Part shown: piece after piece, positions 15,616 through 24,309 of the stretch
Position numbering within the stretch: the stretch's first letter is position 1
Layout of the letters: every line of letters begins with the position of its first letter
NCBI GenBank assembly: GCA_964576115.1
Contig: CAZNUA010000037.1
Location: 1 to 34,497 of the forward strand
Direction of reading: 5' to 3'
Source of the DNA: CAYSYY01 sp964576115 [NCBI: uncultured Gemmatimonadota bacterium]
GTDB lineage: Bacteria; Blakebacterota; Blakebacteria; Blakebacterales
DNA: 34,497 nucleotides
Program-made: the position numbers and the translations under genes
Notes under the pieces: model-generated
Seen by the model: the letters and a program-made list of their open reading frames with translations, nothing else
Database searches by the model: none
Told to the model about the DNA's origin: nothing

Positions 15616-16740
15616 TCAGAGAGCCTTGATGTACACCCGCCGGCGCTTATGCTGGCGGGCGTCGTAATAGCGCCAGAAGGTCTGCACCTTGACGTTCTCC
15701 TCCAGCTCGGCGTTCGATTCGGCGTACCTGATTCCCTTCTCGATACTCAAGTTCGTCATGTCGGTCATGAACAGAGCGTTGACCCCCTTGCCCTGGTATT
15801 CGGGCCGGACTCCGACCAGGAGAATATCCACCCGCTCGGGCACGCCCGTCATGGCCCGGCGCAGGTGCCACCAGCCGCAGGGGATGAGCCGTCCCCGGGC
15901 CTTCTGGAAGGCCCGCGACAGCGAGGGGATCGAGATCTGGAAACCGACCACCCGATCGTTCTGATCGAGGACGACAGTGCAGTACTCCGGATCGATGAAG
16001 GAGAAATACTGCCGGGTGAAGAGTTCGACCTGCTTCTCGGTCAGAGGCACGAAACCGTGCAGAGGAGCGTAGGCTTCGTTGACGACCTCGAAGACCTGCT
16101 GGGCGTAGGGCAGCAGTTCCCGGCGCGAGGTCGCCTTGAGAATTGTCAGTTTGTTCCGTTTGACCGTGATGTCGTAAATGCGCTGGGCCTTCTCGGGGAT
16201 CTCGGTCGGAGCTGTGACCTCGTATTCGATGTAATCGACGTCCTTGGTATAACCGTGCCGCTCCATGTGCTCGGGGTAATAGGGATGGTTGTAGTTCGCG
16301 GCGAAGGTAGGCAGTTCGTTGAATCCGTGGATCAGCATGCCCTGTGACTCGAAAGTGGAGAAGCCGGTCGGACCGGTCAGGCCTTCGACACCCCTGTCGC
16401 TGGCCCACTCCTCAACCGCTCCGAGCAGGGCCCGCGAGACCTCCTCGTCGTCGATGAAGTCGAACCAGTTGAACCGGCCGACATTGTGATCCCAGAGTTC
16501 GATGTAACGGCGGTTGATGATACCGGCGATCCGACCGACCGGTTGCCCGTCGCGCCAGGCCATGTAGTAGACGGCCTCACAGTGCTCGAAGGAGGGATTG
16601 CGGTCGCGGCGCAGGGTGTCCATCTGTGCCCGGTTCAGGGGGGGGATCCAGTACTCGCTGTCCCGGTAGAGCGAGAAGGGAAAACGGACGAACCGTCTGA
16701 GATCTGAAAGGCCGGTGACCTCGCGCAATTCAAGGGCCAT
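15616..16740 (-). CDS. GNAT-like N-acetyltransferase-domain protein
   Basis: A 374-residue protein of the large cytoplasmic GNAT-fold group common in anaerobes. The N-terminal half has FPFSLYRDSEYWIPPL, then AWRDGQPVGRIAGIINRRY and FNWFDFIDDEEVSRALL, GLTGPTGFSTFESQGMLI, and YNHPYYPEHMERHGY. The C-terminal half has a second acetyltransferase-like unit with DILLVGVRPEYQGKGVNALF, whose QGKG segment fits the acetyl-CoA pyrophosphate loop. Substrate is unknown. The start ATG has GAGGTG upstream, overlapping the stop of the dehydratase gene 9 bp away, so the two are very likely co-transcribed. Confidence 0.8.
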   Translation of the reverse strand: MALELREVTGLSDLRRFVRFPFSLYRDSEYWIPPLNRAQMDTLRRDRNPSFEHCEAVYYMAWRDGQPVGRIAGIINRRYIELWDHNVGRFNWFDFIDDEEVSRALLGAVEEWASDRGVEGLTGPTGFSTFESQGMLIHGFNELPTFAANYNHPYYPEHMERHGYTKDVDYIEYEVTAPTEIPEKAQRIYDITVKRNKLTILKATSRRELLPYAQQVFEVVNEAYAPLHGFVPLTEKQVELFTRQYFSFIDPEYCTVVLDQNDRVVGFQISIPSLSRAFQKARGRLIPCGWWHLRRAMTGVPERVDILLVGVRPEYQGKGVNALFMTDMTNLSIEKGIRYAESNAELEENVKVQTFWRYYDARQHKRRRVYIKAL

Positions 16741-16749
16741 GATTACACC

Positions 16750-18219
16750 TCAATCTTCAAAAGCCATCTTCTTGAAGATCTTCTTGCACTCGTTCAGCTT
16801 GCGGATGCTGTAGCCGTAAATGGCGACCTTCTCGGCTTCCTTGTTTCCGCCGCCGTGTTTGGAGCCGAACTGCAGCAGGCCGCTCTCGTTCGAGGCCACG
16901 AAGGTCCGGATCAGCTCGTTGACCCGGTAGTGGTCTTCGGCGCTCACGCCTTTCTTCCGTGCGAAGAGATCGCGCACGTGCTCGCCGTACTCGGGATCGC
17001 TCAGCAGTTCGGGGTAGGGCATGTTGGTGGGCAGCGCCCCGGCGAGATCCTGCAGGGTGGCGATGGCGGTGTGGAAATTCTGGCTCGAGAGATACTTGCC
17101 CATGTTCGAATAAACCGGATCGGGGAAGAGCACTCCGCTCTCGGTCTCTTTCGCCTCCTGGATGGCGGCGATCTGCATCGCCTGGACCATGATCGAGGTC
17201 TTGTAGATATCCAGGATCTTGTCGGAATTGTTCGACAGGAAATACTCGCCCTTGGTGCCGTTGTAGTCGGTGATCAGCATCGCCGCGCCGGTCATCAGGT
17301 CGTAGAGCGCGGGCTTGCAGGCGGTGTAGGAGAAGCGGTGCAGGGTGGCGAAGAGATCGGCGTAGACGGCGGCGAAATTGAACTCGCCTTTCAGGAAGAT
17401 CCGCTCGTTGGGGATGAAGACGTTGTTGAAGATGACCATCCCCTCTTTGTTCAGGTACTTGCGCCCGTGGGTGGCGCAGAACTCCCCGTGCAGAGTGACA
17501 ACATCTGGTCCCAGGACGTAACGTTCGACCCCCTCGGCATCGGCGGGAATGGCGAAGGCCACGGCGCAGTCGCTGTCGCTCTTGCCGTACTGCAGACCCG
17601 GCAGAGCGATCAGTTCCTCGGTATAGAGGCTCATCGTGATGGGGGTCTTGATGCCGCTGACGACGATCCCGTCGGGGCGCTCCTCGACGATGCGCACGTA
17701 GCTGTTGGGGGCTGGCTGCTTCGAGGGGGGCTTGCTGCGGTCGCCCTTGCCGTCTGTCACCGCGCCGGCCGGAGCGATGTCGTTCTCCTGGATGTAGGCC
17801 AGGTACCTCAGGAACCGTTGGTGGTACTCGGTTTCGAAGTTGTTGGCCTTGTCCGCCCGGTAGGTGCCCACGTGCAGAGCCCAGAGAGCGTCGCCCCCCA
17901 CGCAGCGCTGTACGCAGCCGACCTGCTTGGTCAGGCAGTTGATCATGGTCAGCCGGGTGGTCATTTCCTGGCGGGTGCGGGGGACGTGGTTGTAGCGGTT
18001 CACCACGCAGCCGATCTCGGGCGATTCGATCGCCATGTGCCCCTTGCACTGCGGATCCCGGGCCTGGTCGTAGGTCACCCCGACGACATTCACGCCCTTC
18101 TGGATATCCTCGTCCTCGTACGGCTCTTCCAGCAACCGGTCCCGAATGATGTTCGGGCGCATGGCCTTCAGCGCAGCGAGGTACTCCTGCGATGTCTTGA
18201 GGATTTCCTTCTTCTCCAT
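16750..18219 (-). CDS. abfD: 4-hydroxybutyryl-CoA dehydratase/vinylacetyl-CoA isomerase
   Basis: A 489-residue FAD and [4Fe-4S] enzyme. The start at 18219 (MEKKEILKTSQEYLAAL) is chosen because AAGGAG lies 8 nt upstream on the minus strand; a frame starting at 18252 has no such site. The cluster ligands known from the Clostridium enzyme (three Cys and one His) are all present with the same spacing: C-x3-C in GCVQRC (Cys102, Cys106) and H-x6-C in HRFSYTAC (His294, Cys301). GAVTDGKGDRSKPPSKQ, FNNVFIPNERIF and LITDYNGTKGEY also fit. It dehydrates 4-hydroxybutyryl-CoA to crotonyl-CoA in aminobutyrate or succinate fermentation, or in some carbon fixation cycles. Oxygen sensitivity of the family suggests anaerobic or microaerobic life. 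Partner genes of such a pathway are not in the window. Confidence 0.93.
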   Translation of the reverse strand: MEKKEILKTSQEYLAALKAMRPNIIRDRLLEEPYEDEDIQKGVNVVGVTYDQARDPQCKGHMAIESPEIGCVVNRYNHVPRTRQEMTTRLTMINCLTKQVGCVQRCVGGDALWALHVGTYRADKANNFETEYHQRFLRYLAYIQENDIAPAGAVTDGKGDRSKPPSKQPAPNSYVRIVEERPDGIVVSGIKTPITMSLYTEELIALPGLQYGKSDSDCAVAFAIPADAEGVERYVLGPDVVTLHGEFCATHGRKYLNKEGMVIFNNVFIPNERIFLKGEFNFAAVYADLFATLHRFSYTACKPALYDLMTGAAMLITDYNGTKGEYFLSNNSDKILDIYKTSIMVQAMQIAAIQEAKETESGVLFPDPVYSNMGKYLSSQNFHTAIATLQDLAGALPTNMPYPELLSDPEYGEHVRDLFARKKGVSAEDHYRVNELIRTFVASNESGLLQFGSKHGGGNKEAEKVAIYGYSIRKLNECKKIFKKMAFED

Positions 18220-18306
18220 CACATCCGCTCCTTGCCCAGGTTGAACAGGCATTCTAGTGAAATCATGGGGGGAGCGAAAGACGCGATATATTGTGGACTG
18301 CGGCGG

Positions 18307-19041
18307 TTACAGGGCCTGACTGAGGAAGGTGAATACCTCGCTCAGGTCGTCGTAGCGCAAAGCGGCGTACGCGTCCAGGGGGGTCGGCATGTTGTTGACG
18401 ATGACGAGCTTGCCCCCGCTCTCGAGGGTGTACAGCGGTATCGAAGCGGCCGGCTGTACGATCAGGGTGGAGCCGCAGACCAGCAGGCAGTCGGCTTCGA
18501 AGGCGAGCTGGGAGGCCTGCTGGAGGGCGCTCTGCGGCAGGGCTTCCCCGAAGAAGGTGATATCGGGTTTGATGATACCCCCGCAGGCGGGACAGAGCGG
18601 CGGGATATCGCCCGCCCGGAGACGCTCGCAGATCGTCTCGTACGAATAGGTTCGATCGCAGTCGAGGCAGCGGTGCAGGCTGGGGGAACCGTGCAGTTCG
18701 ATGACCCTCTGCGAGCCGGCTTTCTGATGCAGCAGGTCGATGTTCTGGGTGATGACGCCGTGGATGATCCCCCCGCCTTCCAGACGGGCCAGCTCGTTGT
18801 GCACCAGCCCCGGAGTCCGGTCGTCGAGGCCGTAGATGATGTCGCGGCTGTGGGTGTAGTAGTACCCGGGATCGGCCAGGAATGCGTGAAGATCGAAGAT
18901 CCGGTCGGCATCGATCTCCTCGTCGCGGTAGATTCCGTCCTCACCCCGGAAATCCCGGATGCCCGAGAAGGTCGAGACCCCTGCTCCGGTGAAAGCGACG
19001 CAGTTCCGTGAAGTCGTGAGCAGATCGATCAGTTCGCGCAT
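18307..19041 (-). CDS. cobB: Sirtuin-type NAD-dependent protein deacylase
   Basis: About 244 residues from the ATG at 19041, which places VAFTGAGVSTFSGIRDFRG at the usual distance from the N-terminus; the frame extends upstream to 19125 but that part looks non-coding. NAD-binding TQNIDLLHQKAG (Gln100, Asn101, Asp103), the catalytic His118 in ELHGS, and a zinc site of two Cys pairs (CLDC at 126-129, CPAC at 151-154) are present. GSTLIVQPAAS and VIVNN complete the Rossmann part. Its place next to acyl-CoA enzymes suggests control of acylated metabolic enzymes. No strong ribosome site is seen before either possible start, so the start is uncertain. Confidence 0.92.
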   Translation of the reverse strand: MRELIDLLTTSRNCVAFTGAGVSTFSGIRDFRGEDGIYRDEEIDADRIFDLHAFLADPGYYYTHSRDIIYGLDDRTPGLVHNELARLEGGGIIHGVITQNIDLLHQKAGSQRVIELHGSPSLHRCLDCDRTYSYETICERLRAGDIPPLCPACGGIIKPDITFFGEALPQSALQQASQLAFEADCLLVCGSTLIVQPAASIPLYTLESGGKLVIVNNMPTPLDAYAALRYDDLSEVFTFLSQAL

Positions 19042-19128
19042 GGCTTCATTATCGCCGGAGTTTTCACTTTTCTGCAATACCACCATCACAGACACCGTCC
19101 ACCCTCTGTGGCCTACCTCTACCATCGA

Positions 19129-19157
19129 TTGTCAAAACGGTCTCAGTTCCCTAACTT
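19129..19157 (+). promoter_or_regulatory. Candidate promoter upstream of the carboxyltransferase gene
   Basis: TTGTCA (19129-19134, five of six matches) and TAACTT (19152-19157, three of six) have 17-bp spacing. They lie between the divergent sirtuin and carboxyltransferase genes. The -10 match is weak. Confidence 0.3.
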
Positions 19158-19249
19158 GTAAGCTTCCCATTCGATCGGATTTGACCCGACTCCGCTCTGC
19201 GGGCGGACAGGGTTCCCCTTTGCCGGCATTTTCTGCGGGATGGTAGAGT

Positions 19250-20836
19250 ATGAGTGAGAACAGACACGACCGGAGTCCCCGGGATCAGGAAAGTCCAAGC
19301 CTCGGAGCGCGTATCCGCGACTTCCTGATTCAGGCTGCTTCCCTGATGAAAGGGGGCGGCAGTGAGGCCCTCGACCGGCAGCGCAGTAAGGGCAAGATGA
19401 CCGCCCGCGAACGGGTGGAGTACCTGCTCGATTCCGACAGCTTCCTCGAACTCGATCTCTTCGTCGAACATACCGCCCGCGACTTCGGCATGGACAAGAA
19501 GAAACTGGCCGGGGACGGCGTCATTACGGGTTTCGGACGGATCGGCACCCGGCCGGTGGCTCTCTATGCCCAGGATTTCACCGTGGCGGGAGGATCGCTC
19601 GGCATGATGCACGCCGGCAAGATCGTCAAAGTCATGGACGGTGCCCGCGACCGGCTCATTCCCTTGATCGGGATCAACGACTCCGGTGGGGCCCGCATCC
19701 AGGAAGGGATCGATTCCCTGCGCGGGTACGGCGATATCTTCTTCCGCAACACCCTGCTGAGCGGGGTGGTGCCCCAGCTTTCGGTCATCCTCGGCCCCTG
19801 CGCCGGCGGAGCGGTGTACTCGCCTGCCCTGACCGATTTCGTCTTCGTCGTCGACGGTGTGTCGAACATGTTCATCACCGGGCCGCAGGTGATCAAGACG
19901 GTGCTCGGTGAAGAGGTCACCCCAGAGGAACTCGGTGGAGCCCGGGTGCAGACCACCGTGACGGGTAACGCTCACTTCTACGCCCGCACCGAACACGAGG
20001 CTTTCGATCAGGTCGCCCGACTTCTTACCTTCCTGCCGGCCAACTCGCGCCAGATGCCCCCTGCGGTGCATTGGAGACCGCCGGCCCGTCCGATCACCAA
20101 CGACATCATTCCTCCCGAACGCCGGCGCGCCTTCGATGTCGTCGACGTGATCCGCGGCATCGTGGACGATTCCGACTTTCTCGAGGTGCAGGCCGGATGG
20201 GCCCGAAATATCGTCATCGGGTTCGCCCGTCTCGATGGCCGTACGGTCGGGATCGTGGCCAACCAGCCGCGTATCCTGGCCGGGGTGCTCGATGTCGATT
20301 CCTCTGACAAGGCGGCTCGTTTCATCCGTTTCTGCGACGCCTTCAATATCCCCCTCGTCACATTCGTCGATACCCCCGGTTACCTGCCGGGCGTGGACCA
20401 GGAGTATGCCGGGGTGATCCGCCACGGAGCCAAGATTCTCTACGCCTATTCCGAAGCCACCGTTCCCAAACTCACGGTCATCATGCGCAAAGCGTACGGC
20501 GGGGCCTACATTGCCATGTGCAGCCGGCATCTGGGCGCCAATTTTCTCTTTGCCTGGCCGGGTGCCGAGATCGCCGTCATGGGTCCCGAAGGGGCCGCCA
20601 ACATCATCTTCCGGCGCGAAATCGAAGCCAGCGCCGATCCCGACGCAACCCGGGCCGAGAAGGTGCGCGAGTACGAGGAGAAGTTCGCCAACCCGTATGT
20701 CGGGGCCTCGAAAGGGTATGTCGATGCCATCGTGGAGCCCGAAAAGACCCGCGAGGCGCTCATCAGGGGATTGAACCTGTCGCGGAACCGCGAGTACGGC
20801 AAGGTCGAGCGCCGGCACGGGAACATGCCGCTCTGA
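19250..20836 (+). CDS. Acyl-CoA carboxyltransferase subunit (propionyl-/methylmalonyl-CoA type)
   Basis: A 528-residue biotin-dependent carboxyltransferase with the two crotonase-like halves of the PccB/MmdA family. The N-terminal half has KGKMTARERVEYLLD, the GGSLG oxyanion segment, GINDSGGARIQEGIDSLRGYG and GPCAGGAVYSPALTDF. The C-terminal half has DTPGYLPGVDQEYAGVIRHG and the second oxyanion region KAYGGAYIAM. It moves carboxylate between biotin and an acyl-CoA, either as a carboxylase or as part of a sodium-pumping methylmalonyl-CoA decarboxylase. No biotin carboxylase or membrane decarboxylase subunit is in the window, so the direction cannot be decided. The ribosome site is weak. Confidence 0.94.
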   Translation: MSENRHDRSPRDQESPSLGARIRDFLIQAASLMKGGGSEALDRQRSKGKMTARERVEYLLDSDSFLELDLFVEHTARDFGMDKKKLAGDGVITGFGRIGTRPVALYAQDFTVAGGSLGMMHAGKIVKVMDGARDRLIPLIGINDSGGARIQEGIDSLRGYGDIFFRNTLLSGVVPQLSVILGPCAGGAVYSPALTDFVFVVDGVSNMFITGPQVIKTVLGEEVTPEELGGARVQTTVTGNAHFYARTEHEAFDQVARLLTFLPANSRQMPPAVHWRPPARPITNDIIPPERRRAFDVVDVIRGIVDDSDFLEVQAGWARNIVIGFARLDGRTVGIVANQPRILAGVLDVDSSDKAARFIRFCDAFNIPLVTFVDTPGYLPGVDQEYAGVIRHGAKILYAYSEATVPKLTVIMRKAYGGAYIAMCSRHLGANFLFAWPGAEIAVMGPEGAANIIFRREIEASADPDATRAEKVREYEEKFANPYVGASKGYVDAIVEPEKTREALIRGLNLSRNREYGKVERRHGNMPL

Positions 20837-20885
20837 CGATTCGGGATGGGCGTGTCGGCCGGGACGAGAGGCCTGAAAGGACAGT

Positions 20886-21191
20886 GTGAGCGAGTTCGAA
20901 TATCTGAACATCGATGAGACTCTCTATGAGACTGAAATCCCCGCGGGGACCTTCACAGCCAGTGACGGTCCGCCCGACAGGCGTCAGGTCAGGGCCTTCA
21001 TTCCAGGGATCATCCATGAAATACGCGTCGGGGAGGGCGGCCGGGTCGAGACCGGTGACGTGCTGCTGCTGCTCGAGGCCATGAAGATGTACAACGAAGT
21101 CACCGCCATTCAAAGCGGCCGGGTGGAAAAGGTTCTCGTCGAAGCCGGCGACATCGTCGAGAAAAATCAGCTCTTGCTCACGCTTGACTGA
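20886..21191 (+). CDS. Biotin carboxyl carrier protein
   Basis: A 101-residue protein starting at GTG. It has a single biotinyl/lipoyl domain: RAFIPGIIHEIRVGEGGRV, then the biotin site LEAMKMYNEV with Lys67, then a VEKVLVEAGDIV half-hammerhead. A short N-terminal segment of about 35 residues replaces the long Pro/Ala linker often seen in decarboxylase gamma or carrier subunits. It lies 49 bp after the carboxyltransferase gene and would carry carboxybiotin for it. Confidence 0.92.
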   Translation: MSEFEYLNIDETLYETEIPAGTFTASDGPPDRRQVRAFIPGIIHEIRVGEGGRVETGDVLLLLEAMKMYNEVTAIQSGRVEKVLVEAGDIVEKNQLLLTLD

Positions 21192-21254
21192 ATCCTCCGG
21201 CGGGCCGTTCCGGTCACGCCTCCCGATCGTGAGTACGGAATTCCCGGAAAAGGA

Positions 21255-21282
21255 GAGGGCGGGCCCGACGGGGCCCGCCCTC
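21255..21282. terminator. Strong bidirectional terminator hairpin
   Basis: A perfect 12-bp stem (GAGGGCGGGCCC and its complement) with a GACG loop lies between the biotin carrier stop and the convergent Asp-box gene stop at 21330. No long T tract follows on either strand, but stem strength and position between convergent genes make termination likely. Confidence 0.75.
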
Positions 21283-21329
21283 CGTGGTTCCGGCCGATCT
21301 CTCAGCCGGTCTGATCGCTCCGGTCCGCT

Positions 21330-24074
21330 CTACTTCTCGAAGCGGTAATCGTAACGGATCTCACCTGTCTGCTCGTACTCCCGGCCGTTGACGACCATGA
21401 CGATCCGGTAGGTATCGGGTGGGGCCTGAACGATGATGTTGTCGGGATCCTCCGGTTCGCGCGGCTCTCCCGGGCGCTGGAACTGCCGGCCGCCCATCTG
21501 CCCACCCCGCCGCGAACGCCGCTCGAGTTCTTCCTTCTCCTGCGGGGTGCGCGGGCGCTTGATCTGCATGTCCCAGATCTGCGTGTGCAGACCGGCATCG
21601 GTTCCTCCTTCCAGCTCTCGCACCAGCCGCGAACCGCGATAGATGCGGAAAGCGACCGCATCCACCTCGCGGGCCAGGTAGTATTCCAGCTCCATCCCGT
21701 TCGGCTCGCTCCGGGCGAAGGTGACGTTCTGGGAGCTCGAGTCGTACCTCGGTCCCGTTGCCCCCCGGGCGTACTCCGGCTCCACCGTGAAGAAATGAGC
21801 CTCGGCCCGCATGACCTCGGGGGTCAGCTCGCGCAGGGGCGAGATGTCGGCGATGAAGATGCTGCGGCCGTGGGTGCCCACCACCAGGTCACCGTCACGG
21901 GGGTGGATGACCAGATCGTGCACCGCCACGTACGGCATGTTGTTGCGCATCTGCGTCCAGCTTCGGCCCCGGTCGAGTGAAACGTAGACCGCCCGGTCGG
22001 TGCCGATCACCAGCAGGTCGGGATTCTTCTGGTCCTCCTTGATGACGTTGATCGGCTCGTCGGGCAGATTGGCGGCGATCGAGGTCCAGCTCTCGCCCGT
22101 ATCGGTAGTCATCCAGACGAAAGGCCGGAAATCGTCGCGCCGGAAGCCGGTGCAGCTCACGTACGCCACCGCCGGATCGTGATTCGACGCCGTCACCCGG
22201 CTGACCCAGTAGGCGGGGTAGTCGGGGATGCGGTCGTTCATCAACGTCCAGCTCCGTCCCGCGTCGGGCGAGTACTGCACGTTGCCGTCATCGGTGCCGA
22301 CCCAGAGCACTCCGGGGGTAATGGGGGATTCGTCGATGGTGGTGATGGTGCAGTGCTGAATGTTCCCGGTGCCGACGATTTTCGTCGAATCGGCGGTGGT
22401 CAGATCGGGGCTGATCTCTTCCCAGCTGTCCCCCCGATAGGACGAACGCAACAGCACGTTGGCGCCATGGTAAATCATGTTGGTGTTGTGCGGCGAAATC
22501 AGGATCGGCGCACACCAGTTGAAGCGCATCCCCTCACCCCGGTAGCGGATCGAGCGGGACTGCCCCGTCACCAGGTCGCGGATCGAGATCGGGCCGAACT
22601 GGCTCTCGTTGTAGAGATAGCGGTTGTTGGAGGGGTCGATGACGTTGTACATGCCGTCCCCGCCTCCGACACTCATCCAGGCCTCGAACGGTATCGTTCT
22701 CCCGCCGGGCAGCGAACTCGGGCCCAGATCCGAGCCGTTGTCCTGCAGACCCCCGGCCACATTGTAGGGGGTGGCCATGTCGACCCCGATGGCGTAGAGC
22801 TGCGCCAGCGGCATGTCGTCGGGGTGGTAGAAGGTCCGGCCCCCGTCATACGTGACCCCCATACCGTGGTCATAGCCCAGGATCATGTGGCGCGAATCCT
22901 CCGGATCGATCCAGAGGGCGTGGTTGTCACCGCCCACCTGAAAGCGGGCGCGCTCCCACGTCTTTCCCCCGTCGGTGGAATGGGTCACGCTGACGCCGAG
23001 GTTGTAAACATGCTCGGTGTCGTTCGGATCGATGATGATCTGGCCGTAGTAGTAGGGCGGGTTGCCGCCCACCGAGCCCTCCTCGTTGACCTTGCGCCAG
23101 CTGCGGCCGCCGTCATCGGTGCGGTAGACCTCGTTGCCGATGGTGCGCTCGCTCGGCGGGCGCCCCTCGAGCAGTTCCTGGCGCCGGACCTCGTCGGGAA
23201 CCCCTTCGGAGTTGGCGTTCTCGATCACGGCATAGAGGATGCTCGAGTTCTGCGGCGAGATGGTCAGGCCGATCCGGCCCAGCATGCCCCCCGGCAAGCC
23301 GCCCTCGAGCTGGGTCCAGCTCCGGCCCCCGTTGGTGGTCTTGAAGATGGCGCTTCCCGGCCCGCCCTCGTTGAAGGTCCAGGGCCGGCGGACCTTGTCG
23401 TAGGTCGCTGCGTACAGCGTATTCGACCGGCGGGGATCCATGACGACATCGACGACCCCGATATGCCGGTCCTCCACGACGTGGTCGAGCACCTTTTCCC
23501 AGGTCGTCCCGCCGTCGGTCGTCTTGTAGAGCCCTCGCTCGGGATTCTCGGAATACAGGTGACCGCAGGCCGCCACATAGACGATGTCGGGATTGGAGGG
23601 ATGCACCACGATCCGGCCGATGTGGTGGCTCTCCTCCAGCCCCAGATGCACCCAGGTTGAACCGGCGTCGACCGACTTGTAGATGCCGTCGCCGTAGTAG
23701 ACGCTCCGGCTGTTGTTCGCTTCCCCCGTCCCCAGGTAGAGGATATTCGGGTCCGAGGGGGCTACGGCAACGTCCCCGATCGAGATGATGTTCACGTCAT
23801 CGAGCAGGGAGGTGAAGGTTCGTCCCCGGTTCACGGTCTTCCACAGACCGCCCGAAGCGGTGGCGGCATAGAAGGTATGCGGTTCCTGCAGGGGTACCGC
23901 GTAATCCACGAACCGCCCCCCCTGCCGGGTGGGACCGATATTGCGGTAGGTGATCGAATCCAGGAGCCCGTCGGGGACCTGCTGAGCCCTCAGGGTTCCG
24001 TCCGGAATGGCGCCGATAACGAACAGCACCAGAAGGGCTGTCACCGGGCGGCGCCAGGCAGCCAGGTATCTCAT
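21330..24074 (-). CDS. Exported sortilin/BNR (Asp-box) repeat protein
   Basis: A 914-residue exported protein. Residues 1-30 are a signal peptide ending LRAQ. Many Asp-box turns of beta-propeller blades are visible: SVDAGSTW, TTDGGTTW, TTNGGRSW, RTDDGGRSW, STDGGKTW, TYDGGRTF, SPDAGRSW, TTDTGESW and SLDRGRSW. This makes one or two large propellers, as in VPS10/sortilin-like and BNR proteins. The last 180 residues, after VVGTHGRSIFIADISPL, form a separate beta-rich region with an R/E/G-rich stretch, possibly for surface sorting or binding. Such proteins are often annotated as glycosyl hydrolases but no catalytic residues are recognised. A GAGGAGA site lies just upstream of the ATG. Confidence 0.85.
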   Translation of the reverse strand: MRYLAAWRRPVTALLVLFVIGAIPDGTLRAQQVPDGLLDSITYRNIGPTRQGGRFVDYAVPLQEPHTFYAATASGGLWKTVNRGRTFTSLLDDVNIISIGDVAVAPSDPNILYLGTGEANNSRSVYYGDGIYKSVDAGSTWVHLGLEESHHIGRIVVHPSNPDIVYVAACGHLYSENPERGLYKTTDGGTTWEKVLDHVVEDRHIGVVDVVMDPRRSNTLYAATYDKVRRPWTFNEGGPGSAIFKTTNGGRSWTQLEGGLPGGMLGRIGLTISPQNSSILYAVIENANSEGVPDEVRRQELLEGRPPSERTIGNEVYRTDDGGRSWRKVNEEGSVGGNPPYYYGQIIIDPNDTEHVYNLGVSVTHSTDGGKTWERARFQVGGDNHALWIDPEDSRHMILGYDHGMGVTYDGGRTFYHPDDMPLAQLYAIGVDMATPYNVAGGLQDNGSDLGPSSLPGGRTIPFEAWMSVGGGDGMYNVIDPSNNRYLYNESQFGPISIRDLVTGQSRSIRYRGEGMRFNWCAPILISPHNTNMIYHGANVLLRSSYRGDSWEEISPDLTTADSTKIVGTGNIQHCTITTIDESPITPGVLWVGTDDGNVQYSPDAGRSWTLMNDRIPDYPAYWVSRVTASNHDPAVAYVSCTGFRRDDFRPFVWMTTDTGESWTSIAANLPDEPINVIKEDQKNPDLLVIGTDRAVYVSLDRGRSWTQMRNNMPYVAVHDLVIHPRDGDLVVGTHGRSIFIADISPLRELTPEVMRAEAHFFTVEPEYARGATGPRYDSSSQNVTFARSEPNGMELEYYLAREVDAVAFRIYRGSRLVRELEGGTDAGLHTQIWDMQIKRPRTPQEKEELERRSRRGGQMGGRQFQRPGEPREPEDPDNIIVQAPPDTYRIVMVVNGREYEQTGEIRYDYRFEK

Positions 24075-24309
24075 CGATGTCTTCTCCTCACTCGGATCCG
24101 GGCGCCGATCCCGGACTCACCCGGGCCGACCGCCGTCATATGTGTCAATACCTATACATCACACCGGGCATTCAGCACGAACGGAAACCGATCCGGAAAC
24201 GCTGTCATCAGATTCGGTCCGGCATCCGTTACAGGTGTGCAACGAGCCACTCTGCCTCTGCCCGCATCGTGTCTGCGTCTTCGGTTGTGTGTTATACCGG
24301 GAGAATGCC

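Noticed and set aside
18251-18279. TAGAAT-like -10 on the minus strand before the dehydratase gene
   Set aside because: The -35 region at the right spacing matches only two of six positions.
16855-19011. 718-codon open frame on the plus strand opposite the dehydratase and sirtuin
   Set aside because: It crosses two well-recognised minus-strand genes and its product is low in complexity (Gly, Val, Asp, His), typical of an antisense frame.
19151-20911. 586-codon open frame on the minus strand opposite the carboxyltransferase
   Set aside because: The carboxyltransferase motifs on the plus strand explain the region.
24007-24309. Upstream extension of the SGNH lipoprotein frame
   Set aside because: It overlaps the divergent gene, and the lipoprotein signal peptide begins at 24310.
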